Source: Saccharopolyspora shandongensis
GTDB lineage: Bacteria; Actinomycetota; Actinomycetes; Mycobacteriales; Pseudonocardiaceae
Direction of reading: 5' to 3'
Length of the DNA stretch: 64,000 nt
Assembly: GCF_900106995.1 (NCBI RefSeq)
Contig: NZ_FNOK01000041.1
Span: forward strand, 22,194 to 86,193
The notes beneath the pieces are model-generated. The model had not been told where the DNA came from. It did not search any database and saw nothing but the letters and a program-made list of their open reading frames with translations. The stretch's first letter is position 1; every line of letters begins with the position of its first letter. The position numbers and the translations under genes are program-made. Shown here one piece after another: positions 26,627 to 35,546 of the stretch.

Positions 26627-27217
26627 ATGGAGTTCTTCTTGAATACCTACGATCCTCAGGGGACGACCACCTTCGACGACCAGGGCAATCGCATGCTGGA
26701 GCCTCAGGAGAGCGACAAGGTCGTGCGGTTGCGGGTGGCTCGACTGCGGGAGCTCGGCCTGCTGGGCCTGCAGCGGGACGAACAGCTTTCCGGCTTCGCG
26801 GCGAAGATGACGGAGACGTTTCAAGCTGCCGTCGCGGTGGTCAACATCTTCGACGCCACGAATCAGAATTTCGTCGGCGCCCACATGCAGGCGGGCGGAG
26901 ATGCTTCAAGCCTCACGGGCATGCCGAAGAACGTTGGTTGGTGCCCGCACACGCTAGCGCGGAAAAAGGCGTTTCCGCTCGGCAATGTCATGGCCTACCC
27001 GCGTTTCGCAGGGAACGTCCTCGTCGACGAGATGGGCGCGAAGTCCTATCTCGGGGCGCCGCTGATCGACGACACCGGCACCGCCTTGGGCACGGTCTGC
27101 GTGGTGGACATCGTGGAGCGGGACTGGAACATGTCCGACGTAAACGCCATCAAGACGTTCGCCAAAGACGTGGTGCAGGGGATCTACCACCGGCAGGGCG
27201 GGATCGCGTTGCCCTGA
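26627..27217 (+). CDS. GAF-domain protein following the conservon
   Basis: 196 aa. The GAF domain spans about residues 40-190: LSGFAAKMTETFQAAVAVVN, NFVGAHMQ, GWCPHTLARKKAFPLGNV and LGAPLIDDTGTALGTVCVVD. A Cys-His pair in the WCPH loop could bind haem, metal or sense redox state, but that is inference. The ATG at 26627 has no clear SD. A TTG at 26639 with GGAG 6 nt upstream is an equal candidate. Only 53 nt separate it from cvnD, so it may be a fifth gene where other conservons carry a cytochrome P450. Confidence 0.75.
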   Translation: MEFFLNTYDPQGTTTFDDQGNRMLEPQESDKVVRLRVARLRELGLLGLQRDEQLSGFAAKMTETFQAAVAVVNIFDATNQNFVGAHMQAGGDASSLTGMPKNVGWCPHTLARKKAFPLGNVMAYPRFAGNVLVDEMGAKSYLGAPLIDDTGTALGTVCVVDIVERDWNMSDVNAIKTFAKDVVQGIYHRQGGIALP

Positions 27218-27300
27218 TCGCCGACACCGCGGTGCAGCTCGCGTGGACAGTCCGTGCGAGCCGCACCGCATCCGTGTCGTGCGGTGGGATCACGGTGCCG

Positions 27301-28911
27301 TCAACGCATGAGCAGCGGATCCACGCAGTGTTCTTCGTCCGGTCTGCGCTGGTCGACGTCGCCGATCGTCTCCTCGTATCCGGCGATGTGGCTGAGTAGC
27401 GTCGACACGGACGGAAGCTCCAGCCCCACGTCGCGTCGTGCTTCCGTCAGCCGCTGGCGCAGTTTGTGCTCGCACCACTGGGCGGTGTACGCGTGCATCT
27501 CGGAACGGGTCGCCGTCGAACTTGTCAACGCTGCCATGACAGACCAGCACAGCAGGTCTCCAAGCACGTTGTAGAGGATGTGTTGCTCCTGCTCGGTGAC
27601 GGCGCGGAGGGCGGTGAACGAAGCGGCCTCGTCGACGAGGTCGGTCACCTGCCGGGATGCGGGGAAGGCATGGACGATTTCACCGAAGCCGGCCGGATTG
27701 CGGTGGATCATCTTCCCGACGTAGACGGTGATGGCCTCAGTCGCTCCTTCGAAGATCCGGAAGAGACGGTAATCCCGGAAGAACGGCCCGACGATGTTCG
27801 TGTCCAGGAAACCTCGCGCTCCCAGCATCTGCAGGCTGCGGTCCACGACCGTGAACATCTCTTCCGATGCGATGATCTTCGCGACGAAGTAAAGCAGTTC
27901 CGGCGGCTGCTCCCCCATGTCGAGCTGGAACGTGAGGTGATCGAGCAGCGTCTCCACCGCCTGGGTCGCGGCCACCGCTTCGGTGAGGACCTGCTGAGTT
28001 CGGCCGTTGTCCACCAGCAGGCCCGTGGCGACGGTGCGACGCGTGGCGTACCGCGCCGCCACCTCCAGCGATCTTTTCATCGCTCCGACGCTGCCCGCGG
28101 CGAGCACGAGCCGCGCGAGCATGAAGGCCGCGTTCGCGGCGGTGATCCCCTCACCTTCGGCGCCGAGCATCCAGTCCGCCGGCACTCGCATGTCCTTGAA
28201 GGTCAAGATGTTTTGCGGCACGGCCTTCAGGCCCAAGGTCAGCAGCTCGGGACCGGCGGTGAAGCCCGGGGTGGTGGTGTCGACGACGAAGCCGGCGTAT
28301 CCCAGTTGCTCGCCGTGCTCGTCGCAGAGCCGGGTGAAGACGTTCAGGTAGTGGGAAGCGGCGCCGAGGCTGATCCACCGCTTCGTGCCGTTGATCGTGT
28401 AGCTGCCATCCCGGTTCCTGGTCGCGCAGGTGGTCATGGCACGCAGGTTCGAGCCCATGCCCGGCTCGCTGGCCGCGCTCGTGGTCAGGCTCTTTCCCTG
28501 GGCCAGCAACGGAAGGACGTCGGCTTTGACTCGGTCAGACGCGTGCTGCATGATCGGCGGGATGCCGACCGCGTTCTGCACGGCGGTCATGACGAACAGG
28601 TTGCAGTCGATGGCTGCGAGTTGTTCCATGATCCGGAACGTGTCCCGGTAGCTCAGTTCCTGTCCCTGGTACCGGCGTGGAACCTGAAGCCCCAGCAGCC
28701 CGGCGTCGGCGAACTCGGGCACTACGCCGAGGTCGATGGATCGACGCTCGTCCATTCTCCGCGAGTCGAGTCGTTCCCGCGCGTACCAGCGGAGGAACTC
28801 CAGTATTTCCACGGCTTTGCCGGACGGCATTGCGGTTTCGGCAGGGAGGTTCCAATGCAGTTCTTCATTGGACGTCCTGTCGAAAGCGCGCTGGTTCAGG
28901 TCTGATGTCAC
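27301..28911 (-). CDS. Acyl-CoA dehydrogenase-family protein, 536 aa
   Basis: Larger than classical ACADs. The N-terminal domain has AGLLGLQVPRRYQGQELSYR near residue 75, the middle domain has TTSAASEPGMGSNLRAM near 150 and TKRWISLGAASHYLN near 185. The C-terminal domain has FRDYRLFRIFEGATEAITVYVG near 400, then an extra helical region of about 120 residues. It starts at a GTG with GGAGGAG 2-3 nt away. The long C-terminus resembles VLCAD-like or biosynthetic acyl/amino dehydrogenases. The substrate is unknown and no coherent operon surrounds it. Confidence 0.8.
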   Translation of the reverse strand: MTSDLNQRAFDRTSNEELHWNLPAETAMPSGKAVEILEFLRWYARERLDSRRMDERRSIDLGVVPEFADAGLLGLQVPRRYQGQELSYRDTFRIMEQLAAIDCNLFVMTAVQNAVGIPPIMQHASDRVKADVLPLLAQGKSLTTSAASEPGMGSNLRAMTTCATRNRDGSYTINGTKRWISLGAASHYLNVFTRLCDEHGEQLGYAGFVVDTTTPGFTAGPELLTLGLKAVPQNILTFKDMRVPADWMLGAEGEGITAANAAFMLARLVLAAGSVGAMKRSLEVAARYATRRTVATGLLVDNGRTQQVLTEAVAATQAVETLLDHLTFQLDMGEQPPELLYFVAKIIASEEMFTVVDRSLQMLGARGFLDTNIVGPFFRDYRLFRIFEGATEAITVYVGKMIHRNPAGFGEIVHAFPASRQVTDLVDEAASFTALRAVTEQEQHILYNVLGDLLCWSVMAALTSSTATRSEMHAYTAQWCEHKLRQRLTEARRDVGLELPSVSTLLSHIAGYEETIGDVDQRRPDEEHCVDPLLMR

Positions 28912-29712
28912 TGCTCCTCCGGTGGACTTGGTGTGACCTCGTCGGAAGGTGTACGTGGCGGTGTGGTGCCGGGAATCGATCCCGCCCTCGCGGTACCTCC
29001 GCCGGAACTCCGGCATGTCCGACACGGCACCCCGGGCGACGTGCTCTTGCCGGTCGAGTCCATACGTCCCTCCTATGTGGACCGCTCGGCGGTGATCGTT
29101 GCGACGCCATGACGGGAGATGGTCGGTTCCGGGATTCCGACGCCTGCCGGGGGCGGGTCTTCGGGGCGCGAAAAATACCCCGCAGGAAGCGATTCCACGC
29201 AGGCGAGTTGCGAAGAGTCTTACAGCGTAAAGGCGACTCCTCGGCCGATGGCCGCTCGGTTCGCGAACGCCGGCCGCCGGTCGACGCGGCACGACGGGGG
29301 CCACGACGCCCAGCCGGCGAGCGGAAATGTCGGGGTCGGCCCGCGATGCGCACCGACCGCCGGCAGCAGCGCCACCCGGAGCTGCGGAGAGGCATGCCCG
29401 CACCCGTCGGGAGCACCGACGCGAAGCGGCAGGACGGCGCCCATGCACATCTCCGATCCAAAGTGGCCCACTGCACCCATTCAACTACGAACAGTGAGAT
29501 TAACCTAGCTTGCTTTACTTCTTACGTGTACCACCTTTACGGTGACATAATCGGCAACCTGCCCGAATTTCGTTACATAGCGCAGTATTTTCGAGTTCAC
29601 ACCGGGTTGGGACATCAACTTGGCCCACCCGATGATCATCCGTGAGACAATCATCACCCCCCATCCGGCGGACGCGTTCGCGCGCCCGGACAGCGGGGTA
29701 ATCTGCTGCTCG
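28912..29712. other. 800-nt intergenic region without a convincing gene
   Basis: 28912-29430 is GC-rich with only shadow frames that resemble no family. 29440-29640 is distinctly AT-rich (for example CTTGCTTTACTTCTTACGTG) and probably holds promoters for the divergent LysR gene and the acyl-CoA dehydrogenase. Confidence 0.45.
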
Positions 29713-30609
29713 ATGGAGATGTTCCACCTGCGCTACTTCGTGGCGGTCGCGGAGAACCTGTCCTTCTCCAAGGCCGCCCGGCAGCTGCACATGGCGACCT
29801 CGCCGCTGAGCCAGCGAGTGCGGGACCTCGAACGCGACCTCGGCTCGGTGCTGTTCGAGCGGGACTCGCACCACGTGCAGCTGACCGATGCCGGCGCGAC
29901 GCTGCTGCCGATCGCCAAGGACGTGCTCGGCCGCTTCGACGACATCCCGCGGCGGCTGCGCGAGGCGATCAGCCCGCAGCGCGCCGTCGTCTACATCGGC
30001 ATCCCGCCCGGCCTGCACTCGTCGATGCGGCAGCGGCTCAGGTCGTTCGAGGACCGGTGCGCCGCCGAATGCGACATCAAGCGCTGGCCGAGCGGCAGCG
30101 ACGACCTGCTCGCCGGGGTGCAGCGCGGCGAGCTCGCGATGGCGCTGGTGCACCTGCCGGTGCACGCCGAGGGCATCGAGGTGTTCGAGCTGATGCGCGA
30201 GCCGCTCGGGGCGGTGCTGCCGGCGGCGGAGTTCGGCGCCCGCAGCTCGGTCTCGCTCGCCGAGCTGGTCGACTACACCTACGTCAGCCCGGCGCCGCGG
30301 ATGCTGCCGGCCTACTACGGGGAACTGCTGGTGCGGTTGGAGGCGGCGGGAATCCACCGGCGGATCACGCTCGACACCGGCGATTACGGCAGCACCAGCG
30401 AATTGGTGGCGAACGGATCGGCATTCTCCATTTCGACGCTGGATCCGGAAAGCGGGATGCACAAGCACCGCAGCGAGAACACGGTTGTGCTCCCGTTCGA
30501 GGATTTCGACCCGAGCTTGGCGACCGGTCTGATCTGGCGTCGCGACCGCGCCGAGAGCCAGCCCGGCCTCCGTCGGCTGATCGACGAGGCCATGCGTGCC
30601 CTGCGCTGA
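29713..30609 (+). CDS. LysR-family transcriptional regulator
   Basis: 298 aa. Winged HTH at residues 1-62 (FHLRYFVAVAENLSFSKAA, RQLHMATSPLSQRVRDLE), then a LysR substrate-binding domain with VYIGIPPGLHSSMRQRL and a shortened, divergent C-terminus. The ATG at 29713 fits the family start; a second ATG lies 6 nt on. It reads toward the CoA-transferase pseudogene across a 231-nt gap with a TAGC-AAA-GCTA site, so that gene was probably its target. Confidence 0.85.
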   Translation: MEMFHLRYFVAVAENLSFSKAARQLHMATSPLSQRVRDLERDLGSVLFERDSHHVQLTDAGATLLPIAKDVLGRFDDIPRRLREAISPQRAVVYIGIPPGLHSSMRQRLRSFEDRCAAECDIKRWPSGSDDLLAGVQRGELAMALVHLPVHAEGIEVFELMREPLGAVLPAAEFGARSSVSLAELVDYTYVSPAPRMLPAYYGELLVRLEAAGIHRRITLDTGDYGSTSELVANGSAFSISTLDPESGMHKHRSENTVVLPFEDFDPSLATGLIWRRDRAESQPGLRRLIDEAMRALR

Positions 30610-30622
30610 TCATCCGCCGGGC

Positions 30623-30645
30623 GCGCATTTTCCCGAGAAATGCGC
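30623..30645 (+). terminator. Hairpin behind the LysR gene
   Basis: 8-bp arms GCGCATTT/AAATGCGC 14 nt after the LysR stop. A decayed copy of the GATTTCGCGCGAAATC palindrome follows at 30663-30680, and a CGTGACCGC-T-GCGGTCACG dyad near 30705. Confidence 0.5.
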
Positions 30646-30787
30646 ATTCGCCGGGCAAACGTCGATTTCTCGCGAAATTGCGCCCCCGCGGGGCGAACGA
30701 TTGACGTGACCGCTGCGGTCACGCCATTGTTCGCACATCGGTGCCGCTGATCAATTGAACCGCCGCCCCGGCCGGACCTAGCATTAT

Positions 30788-30798
30788 TAGCAAAGCTA
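30788..30798. promoter_or_regulatory. Candidate LysR-type operator before the CoA-transferase pseudogene
   Basis: TAGC-AAA-GCTA is a perfect inverted repeat in an AT-rich patch about 43 nt before the ATG at 30841. Confidence 0.35.
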
Positions 30799-30840
30799 GC
30801 AAAATCCGGGACGGCTCCCCTTTTCCCACCTGGAACGGCG

Positions 30841-31082
30841 ATGATGACCAATTCCGCACCGAGCGCCGAAGGCAGGTCCGGCCCGCTGGCCGGCGTCCGC
30901 GTGATCGACATGGCCACCGTGGTGATGGGCCCGTACGCCGCGCAGATCCTCGAGGCAGCTACCGCGTGGTCGGGGTGCCGATGAGCTTCTCCGCGACGCC
31001 GGGCTCGATCCGCAGGCATGCCCCGCTGCCCGGCCAGCACACCGATGAGGTCCTCGCCGAACTCGACGCGCGGAGGCTCTAG
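30841..31082 (+). pseudogene. CaiB/BaiF CoA-transferase with large internal deletion
   Basis: The N-terminal frame from the ATG at 30841 reads GPLAGVRVIDMATVVMGPYA then AQILE, the canonical class III CoA-transferase start. Near 30955 it switches frame to GVPMSFSATPGSIRRHAPLP then GQHTDEVLAEL and stops at 31080-31082, the canonical C-terminus. About 300 central codons, including the catalytic Asp, are missing. The gene retains GGAACGG before the ATG. Confidence 0.85.
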
Positions 31083-31228
31083 CACTGAGCTTTGTACTCC
31101 AACATCGAGCGAAACTCCGACCACGACGCGTCGGAGATCGCCCGCGCCAGCGTTTTGTTCTTGAGCATGTTGCGGACAGTCAGATCCTCGATCACGACCA
31201 CTTGGTTCTCGCGGACGAGTCGAGTCGT
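31079..31228 (-). pseudogene. TnpB (IS200/IS605-type) fragment
   Basis: 49 codons on the minus strand read TRLVRENQVVVIEDLTVRNM, LKNKTLARAISDASWSEFRS and MLEYKAQC, the RuvC Glu (IEDL) region of TnpB/OrfB. The frame is bounded by stops on both sides. The 3' TAG is the palindromic CTAG shared with the CoA-transferase pseudogene's stop. No zinc ribbon or transposon ends are visible. Confidence 0.85.
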
Positions 31229-31544
31229 CTAAACGGGTTGCCAGAGAATCTGAAAATCGGGACGTCACAAGCAAACTCGGAATCTGCCCTACCCGGCCAA
31301 GAAGGCGAGCCGGCCGGAGCTGACCCCGCAAGCATCGCCGACCATAACGAAGCCGCCTACGGAGCCAAGCAGAACGCGCTCAGCGCCGCACTCCAGAACA
31401 TCGAGCACAACTGATTTAAGGATCACCGCAATGCTCAGCGACCACCGCACCGGGTCGGCGTCGCGGATGGGGCGCTGGATCCGGCCGACAAGCCGATCGG
31501 TGCCACAGCAATGCGGCTCGCCGGGTGGCCGCGGTCGAATGCGC
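31229..31544. other. Residual DNA between the TnpB fragment and the MFS gene
   Basis: No recognised gene. A short plus-strand frame ending in ALSAALQNIEHN (stop near 31414) lacks a credible start. Probably more debris of the 30.8-31.2 kb rearrangement. Confidence 0.4.
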
Positions 31545-32954
31545 TCATCCCCGCTCGCGCCCGAACCGGACCAGCGCCAGCACGGCGGCGGCGCCGACGA
31601 GGGAGACGACACCGGTGAGGACGGCGACGTGGTTCCAGCCGGACAGCCGGGCGGCGATGTCGTCGTGCGGGGCGGCGGCGAGGACACCGACGACGGTGAC
31701 CCCGATCGAGGCGCCGACGTAACGGGTGGTGTTGTTCATCCCGACCCCCACCGCGGCCCGGTCGGGCGGAACGGTCGCCGTGGCCTGCCGTCCCAGACCC
31801 GCGTTGAGCACCCCGGTGGCGACGCCCGCCACGAGAAGACCGGGAATCAGCCGCCCGGCGGTCGAATCCGCGCCGAGCCCGGTGAGCATCAGCAGGCCGA
31901 CACCCGTGGCCGCGAGCCCGATGGCCAACTGCGCCGTGCCGGTCAGCCGCGCGACGAGCCGGCGGCTGAGCACGGCCGAGACGGCGCTGGTGCCGGACCA
32001 CAGCCCGAGCAGGGCACCGGCCTCCAGAGTGCTCATCCCCATGCTGGTGACGAGGAAGGTGCAGGCGAACGACATCAGTGCGATCACGCCGGCGCCGGTG
32101 ACCGCGGCCGCCATCGTGGCCGCCGCGAAATCACCCCGGCGGAACAGTGCGAACTCCACCATCGGCGATCGGCTCCGGAGCTGGCTGATGGCGAAAGCCG
32201 CCAACGCGACCGCCGCACCACCGGCGCAGAGCAGCGCGGGCCGGACTCCTCCTTGGCGCACTTCGACCAGCGCGACCAGCAGCAGCCCCAGCCCGCCGGT
32301 CATCAGCGCGGCGCCGAGCAGATCCAGGCGACGGCCCGGAATCACCGCCGTCTCGGGGAAGCACCACCGCGAGGCGATGGCGATGCTCACGCCGACCGCC
32401 GCGAGCAGCCAGTACGGCGCGCTCCACAGGCCCGCGAGGTCGAACAAGCCGGTCATCAGCGGGCCGAGCGCGATGCCGAGGCCCATGCTCGCGCCCCACC
32501 AGCTGGCCGACGCGGAGCGGGCGCGGGCGTCGCTGTTCACCGCGGCCACGAGCCCCAACCCGGTAGCGATGACACCGGCCGCGCCAACGCCTTCGACGAG
32601 CCGTCCGATGACGAATTGCGCCGCCGTGGCCGAGGTGGCGCACACCGCGGAGCCGACCGCGAAAACGTATGCGCCGAGCTCGAAGATCCTGCGGCGGCCG
32701 GACTGGTCGGCCAGCGCGCCCGCGGTCAGCAGGCTCACCGCGAGGCCGGTGCTCATCGAGCTCAGGATCCACATGGTGGTTCCCGGTCCGGCGGCCAGCG
32801 CGGCGGTGAGCGTCGCCGCGTTCCCCAGCGGGCCCGAGTAGGCCAGCATCGCCCCGAACGTGCTCAGCGACGTCAGCGCGAGCGCCGCCGCGAACGACCT
32901 GCGCGCAACTCCGGCGCGCCGGGTCGCGGCATCGCCAAGACTCAGTCTGTTCAC
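31545..32954 (-). CDS. MFS drug-efflux-type transporter
   Basis: 469 aa with about 14 hydrophobic helices, DHA2 (EmrB/QacA)-like. Motif A-like GALADQSGRRRIFELG near residue 66 and GRLVEGVGAAGVIATGLGLV near 100. The start is the GTG at 32952-32954, which lies inside the left half of a 16-bp inverted repeat. It diverges from an HxlR regulator, the usual arrangement for a regulator-controlled efflux pump. Confidence 0.87.
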   Translation of the reverse strand: MNRLSLGDAATRRAGVARRSFAAALALTSLSTFGAMLAYSGPLGNAATLTAALAAGPGTTMWILSSMSTGLAVSLLTAGALADQSGRRRIFELGAYVFAVGSAVCATSATAAQFVIGRLVEGVGAAGVIATGLGLVAAVNSDARARSASASWWGASMGLGIALGPLMTGLFDLAGLWSAPYWLLAAVGVSIAIASRWCFPETAVIPGRRLDLLGAALMTGGLGLLLVALVEVRQGGVRPALLCAGGAAVALAAFAISQLRSRSPMVEFALFRRGDFAAATMAAAVTGAGVIALMSFACTFLVTSMGMSTLEAGALLGLWSGTSAVSAVLSRRLVARLTGTAQLAIGLAATGVGLLMLTGLGADSTAGRLIPGLLVAGVATGVLNAGLGRQATATVPPDRAAVGVGMNNTTRYVGASIGVTVVGVLAAAPHDDIAARLSGWNHVAVLTGVVSLVGAAAVLALVRFGRERG

Positions 32955-32990
32955 CAGACCATGGTCGCACGGAGATGGTCCAGTGAACAG
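32947..32990. promoter_or_regulatory. Probable HxlR operator in the MFS/HxlR gap
   Basis: Left half 32947-32962 (CTGTTCACCAGACCAT) and right half 32975-32990 (ATGGTCCAGTGAACAG) form a 16-bp inverted repeat with two mismatches and a 12-nt spacer. The left half overlaps the MFS start codon. The right half ends 12 nt before the HxlR -10 box. A protein bound here would control both genes. Confidence 0.65.
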
Positions 32991-33014
32991 ACCGACCCGC
33001 GGTACAATCGCGTC

Positions 33015-33539
33015 GTGGCACTCGGAACGGGATACGACCAGCAGGGCTGCTTCCTCGCCCGCGCGCTGGAAGTGGTCGGAGAGCGCTGGACCCTCCTGAT
33101 CCTGCGCGACTGCTTCTACGGCGTGCGCCGCTTCACCGACCTGCGCGAGCACCTCGACATCTCCCGAGCGGTGCTCACCGACCGGCTCGACACCCTGGTC
33201 GAGGCGGGCGTGCTGACCCGGGAGGAATCGGGCGGACACCCGGAGTACCTGCTCACCGAGGCCGGCCGGGCGCTGTGGCCGGCGATCTTCGCGTTGTCCA
33301 AGTGGGGCGAGCGGTACACCAGCGGACCGCACCCCGCCCGGATCTTCAGCCACGCGGCATGCGACGCCGACATCGACGAGTCCGGACGATGCCCCGCGTG
33401 CGGCGAGAACCCGGGCCCCGACGACCTCGTCGTCCGCCCCGGTCCCGGAACCAACGAGATGAGCCGCAGCGACCGCGTCGCCCGCGCCCTGCAGAACCCC
33501 CACCGGATGCTGACCCCGATCGGCACCGCAACCGACTGA
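33015..33539 (+). CDS. HxlR-family regulator, leaderless
   Basis: 174 aa. HxlR winged helix: CFLARALEVVGERWTLLILRD near residues 12-33, FTDLREHLDISRAVLTDRLD near 40-60, and YLLTEAGRALWPAI near 80. A C-terminal extension has CDADIDESGRCPACG, a Cys cluster that could bind zinc or sense oxidants. TACAAT at 33003-33008 lies 6 nt before the GTG with no SD, so the mRNA probably starts at the GTG. Probably represses the divergent MFS gene and itself. Confidence 0.87.
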   Translation: MALGTGYDQQGCFLARALEVVGERWTLLILRDCFYGVRRFTDLREHLDISRAVLTDRLDTLVEAGVLTREESGGHPEYLLTEAGRALWPAIFALSKWGERYTSGPHPARIFSHAACDADIDESGRCPACGENPGPDDLVVRPGPGTNEMSRSDRVARALQNPHRMLTPIGTATD

Positions 33540-33609
33540 TCGGCACCGGAGCCCACCAGAATCCATCCACGGTGGACACGGCTGTCAGCCCGGGTCCGGC
33601 ACGGACGGA

Positions 33610-34002
33610 TCAGACGGCCGCCAGAACGACGTCGGTCCGCGGGAAGTCATCTCCGACGCAGAGCAGCGGCCGCCCGGTCACGCAGGCGACCGCGTAGGTC
33701 AGGCAATCGCCGAAGTTCAGCCCCGCCGGGTGCCGCCCCTTCCCGAATCGTTCGTAGGCCTCGACCGCGATCTTCCAGTGCTGCGCGCCGCAGTCGACTA
33801 CCTCGACACCCGCCTCCTCGAAGAAGCGGGCGAGCAAGGTCCGTCCGACCACGCCGAGCCGAGCGGCGAGGACGATCCCGGTTTCGGCGGCGGTCGGCCC
33901 GCCGACGCCCACCTCGTCCGCCCGCGCGAGCGACTTGAGCAGGCGATCGTGACCGTCCTCCTTGAGGAGGATGGCCACGATCGCAGAGCTGTCGAGGATC
34001 AC
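33610..34002 (-). CDS. vapC: VapC-family PIN-domain toxin
   Basis: 130 aa PIN nuclease. The acidic metal-binding residues are visible: Asp in ILDSSAIVAILL at residue 4, Glu in AAETGIV near 40, Asp in NFGDCLTYAVA near 98, and Asp in VGDDFPRTDV near 117. These RNases usually cut tRNA or rRNA. The GTG start overlaps the antitoxin TGA. Confidence 0.88.
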   Translation of the reverse strand: MILDSSAIVAILLKEDGHDRLLKSLARADEVGVGGPTAAETGIVLAARLGVVGRTLLARFFEEAGVEVVDCGAQHWKIAVEAYERFGKGRHPAGLNFGDCLTYAVACVTGRPLLCVGDDFPRTDVVLAAV

Positions 34003-34271
34003 ACGCCCTCCGGCCCGTAGCCGAGAATCGCTTCGCGTTCGGCCCGGGTGACCGGCCGCCCCAGCTCGGAATGCGGGACCTGCGGCCACGCCTCGTGCTC
34101 CAGGAACCTCGTCAGCCGGGCCTCGCGGTCGGCCCGACGAGCCTGCTGCAGGAGCCGTTCGAGGCGTTCCTCCAGCGATTGCCGAATCGCACCCGTCTTC
34201 GTCTCGCCCGCCAGCTCGGCGACCTGGGCGGCCAGCTCCTCGGTCCGCCCATCCTTGATGTTGAGCGCCAT
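33999..34271 (-). CDS. vapB: VapB-family antitoxin
   Basis: 90 aa. The N-terminal MALNIKDGRTEELAAQVAEL then ETKTGAIRQSLEERL is the PSK/Rv0623-type ribbon-helix-helix. The C-terminal tail SELGRPVTRAEREAILGYGP is the toxin-binding part. It overlaps vapC by 4 bp. An operator-like palindrome covers its start region. Confidence 0.88.
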   Translation of the reverse strand: MALNIKDGRTEELAAQVAELAGETKTGAIRQSLEERLERLLQQARRADREARLTRFLEHEAWPQVPHSELGRPVTRAEREAILGYGPEGV

Positions 34272-34285
34272 GGCACCATGGTACC
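34272..34285. promoter_or_regulatory. Candidate VapBC autoregulatory operator
   Basis: GGCACCATGGTACC is a near-perfect palindrome just upstream of the vapB ATG, and GCCATGGC overlaps the start. Positioned for VapBC self-repression. Confidence 0.5.
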
Positions 34286-34298
34286 AATCGAGGCACCT

Positions 34299-35420
34299 TT
34301 ACACCATTCGCGGCAGTTCGGTGTTCCAGTCCAGCCACTCCGCCGGGTCGCCGTCGGGCGGGGCGTCGGCGTGGCGCAGGCCCAGCCGTTCGACCTCTTC
34401 GGGGCGTTCCGCGTGGTCAGGGGCGAGCGCTGCGCTCAGCTGCGCACTGCGGGCGGTGTTGCGCTCAACCCTCGGCCTGCGGAGCCGCTCGTAGCCGTCC
34501 AGGCTGCCGTGGTCGCGCAGGGCCTTGGCCAGGACCACGGCGTCCTCGACCGCCATCGACGCGCCCTGGCCGGTCGCCGGGGATGCCGCGTGCGCCGCGT
34601 CGCCGATGAGCAGCATGCCGCCGTTGCGCCAGCGCGGCGTCGGCACGAGGTCGTGGGCGTTGGTGGCGAGGACGGTGCCGGTGGCCGCGACGATGTCCGC
34701 CGCCGGGGTCGCGTCCGGGCGAAGCGCCGCGAGCAACCGGTCCCGCATGGCCTCGGCGCTTTCCCCGTCGTCCAGCGGCGGCGCCGACAGCCGGCTGAAC
34801 CAGTACGTCCGCCCTTCCGGCGAGACCGCGTAGCCGAACGCGCTGCGGCTGCCCCGGATCATCTCGATGCGCGCCGGCTCGTGCGGCGGCGCGGCGCGGT
34901 CGGCGTAGCCGTAGAACACCTGCTGGCCCACGTAGCGCTTCGGCACGGGGTCGACGAAGGGGCGCACCGCCGAGTTCAGCCCGTCGGCGCCGAGGAGCAG
35001 GTCTCCCGCGACCTCCCGGCCGTCGGCGAAGCGCGCCACCACCCGGTCGCCGTCCTGCTCGGCGCCGACGAACCGCGCGCCGTACTCCACGGGCAGGCCA
35101 CAGCGGTGGGCCTCTGCCCGCAGCGCCTCGCACAGCTCGGCGCGGCGCAGGCAGCGGAACTCACCATCCAATGTGGACACCGCGACCTCGGCGCCGTCGC
35201 TGCCGGTGAGCCGCAGCGAGGTCAGCGGGAAACCCGCCGCCGGCACGACGCCGATCTGGCGCAGCGCCAGCAAACCGTTGGCCGCCACCGTCAGGAACGC
35301 CCCGATGTCCGCGCCGCTGTACGGGTGCGCCTCGTGCACGCTCACGCCGAACCCGGCCCTGGCCAGCGCCAGCGCGGCCGACGTGCCCGCGATCCCACTC
35401 CCGACGACGACCACGTGCAT
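34299..35420 (-). CDS. FAD-dependent monooxygenase (PHBH-like)
   Basis: 373 aa. The dinucleotide motif VVVGSGIAGTSAALALARAG lies at residues 4-23. The ribose-contacting Arg region is CLRRAELCEAL near 95. GDAAHAASPATGQGASMAVE near 275-294 is the second FAD motif of aromatic hydroxylases. Class A flavoprotein hydroxylases use NAD(P)H and O2. The substrate is unknown, and the gene stands alone between vapBC and uvrB. Confidence 0.87.
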   Translation of the reverse strand: MHVVVVGSGIAGTSAALALARAGFGVSVHEAHPYSGADIGAFLTVAANGLLALRQIGVVPAAGFPLTSLRLTGSDGAEVAVSTLDGEFRCLRRAELCEALRAEAHRCGLPVEYGARFVGAEQDGDRVVARFADGREVAGDLLLGADGLNSAVRPFVDPVPKRYVGQQVFYGYADRAAPPHEPARIEMIRGSRSAFGYAVSPEGRTYWFSRLSAPPLDDGESAEAMRDRLLAALRPDATPAADIVAATGTVLATNAHDLVPTPRWRNGGMLLIGDAAHAASPATGQGASMAVEDAVVLAKALRDHGSLDGYERLRRPRVERNTARSAQLSAALAPDHAERPEEVERLGLRHADAPPDGDPAEWLDWNTELPRMV

Positions 35421-35546
35421 GGCGACTCCCCAGCTGCCGGCCCGGCATTTGCGCGCTCACGATCACCGTAGTCCAGCTCGCAAGACCGCCGTCGAACCAG
35501 CGGGTCGGCAGGGTGTGTCCATCGTGGACTCCCCGCCGAGGCGCCG

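Noticed and set aside
28912..29640. Possible genes on both strands of this gap
   Set aside because: No family motif, no start with a ribosome site, and heavy Arg/Pro/Ala content typical of wrong-frame translation.
31202..31414. Plus-strand frame ending in ALSAALQNIEHN
   Set aside because: Its first third is antisense to the TnpB fragment and there is no credible start.
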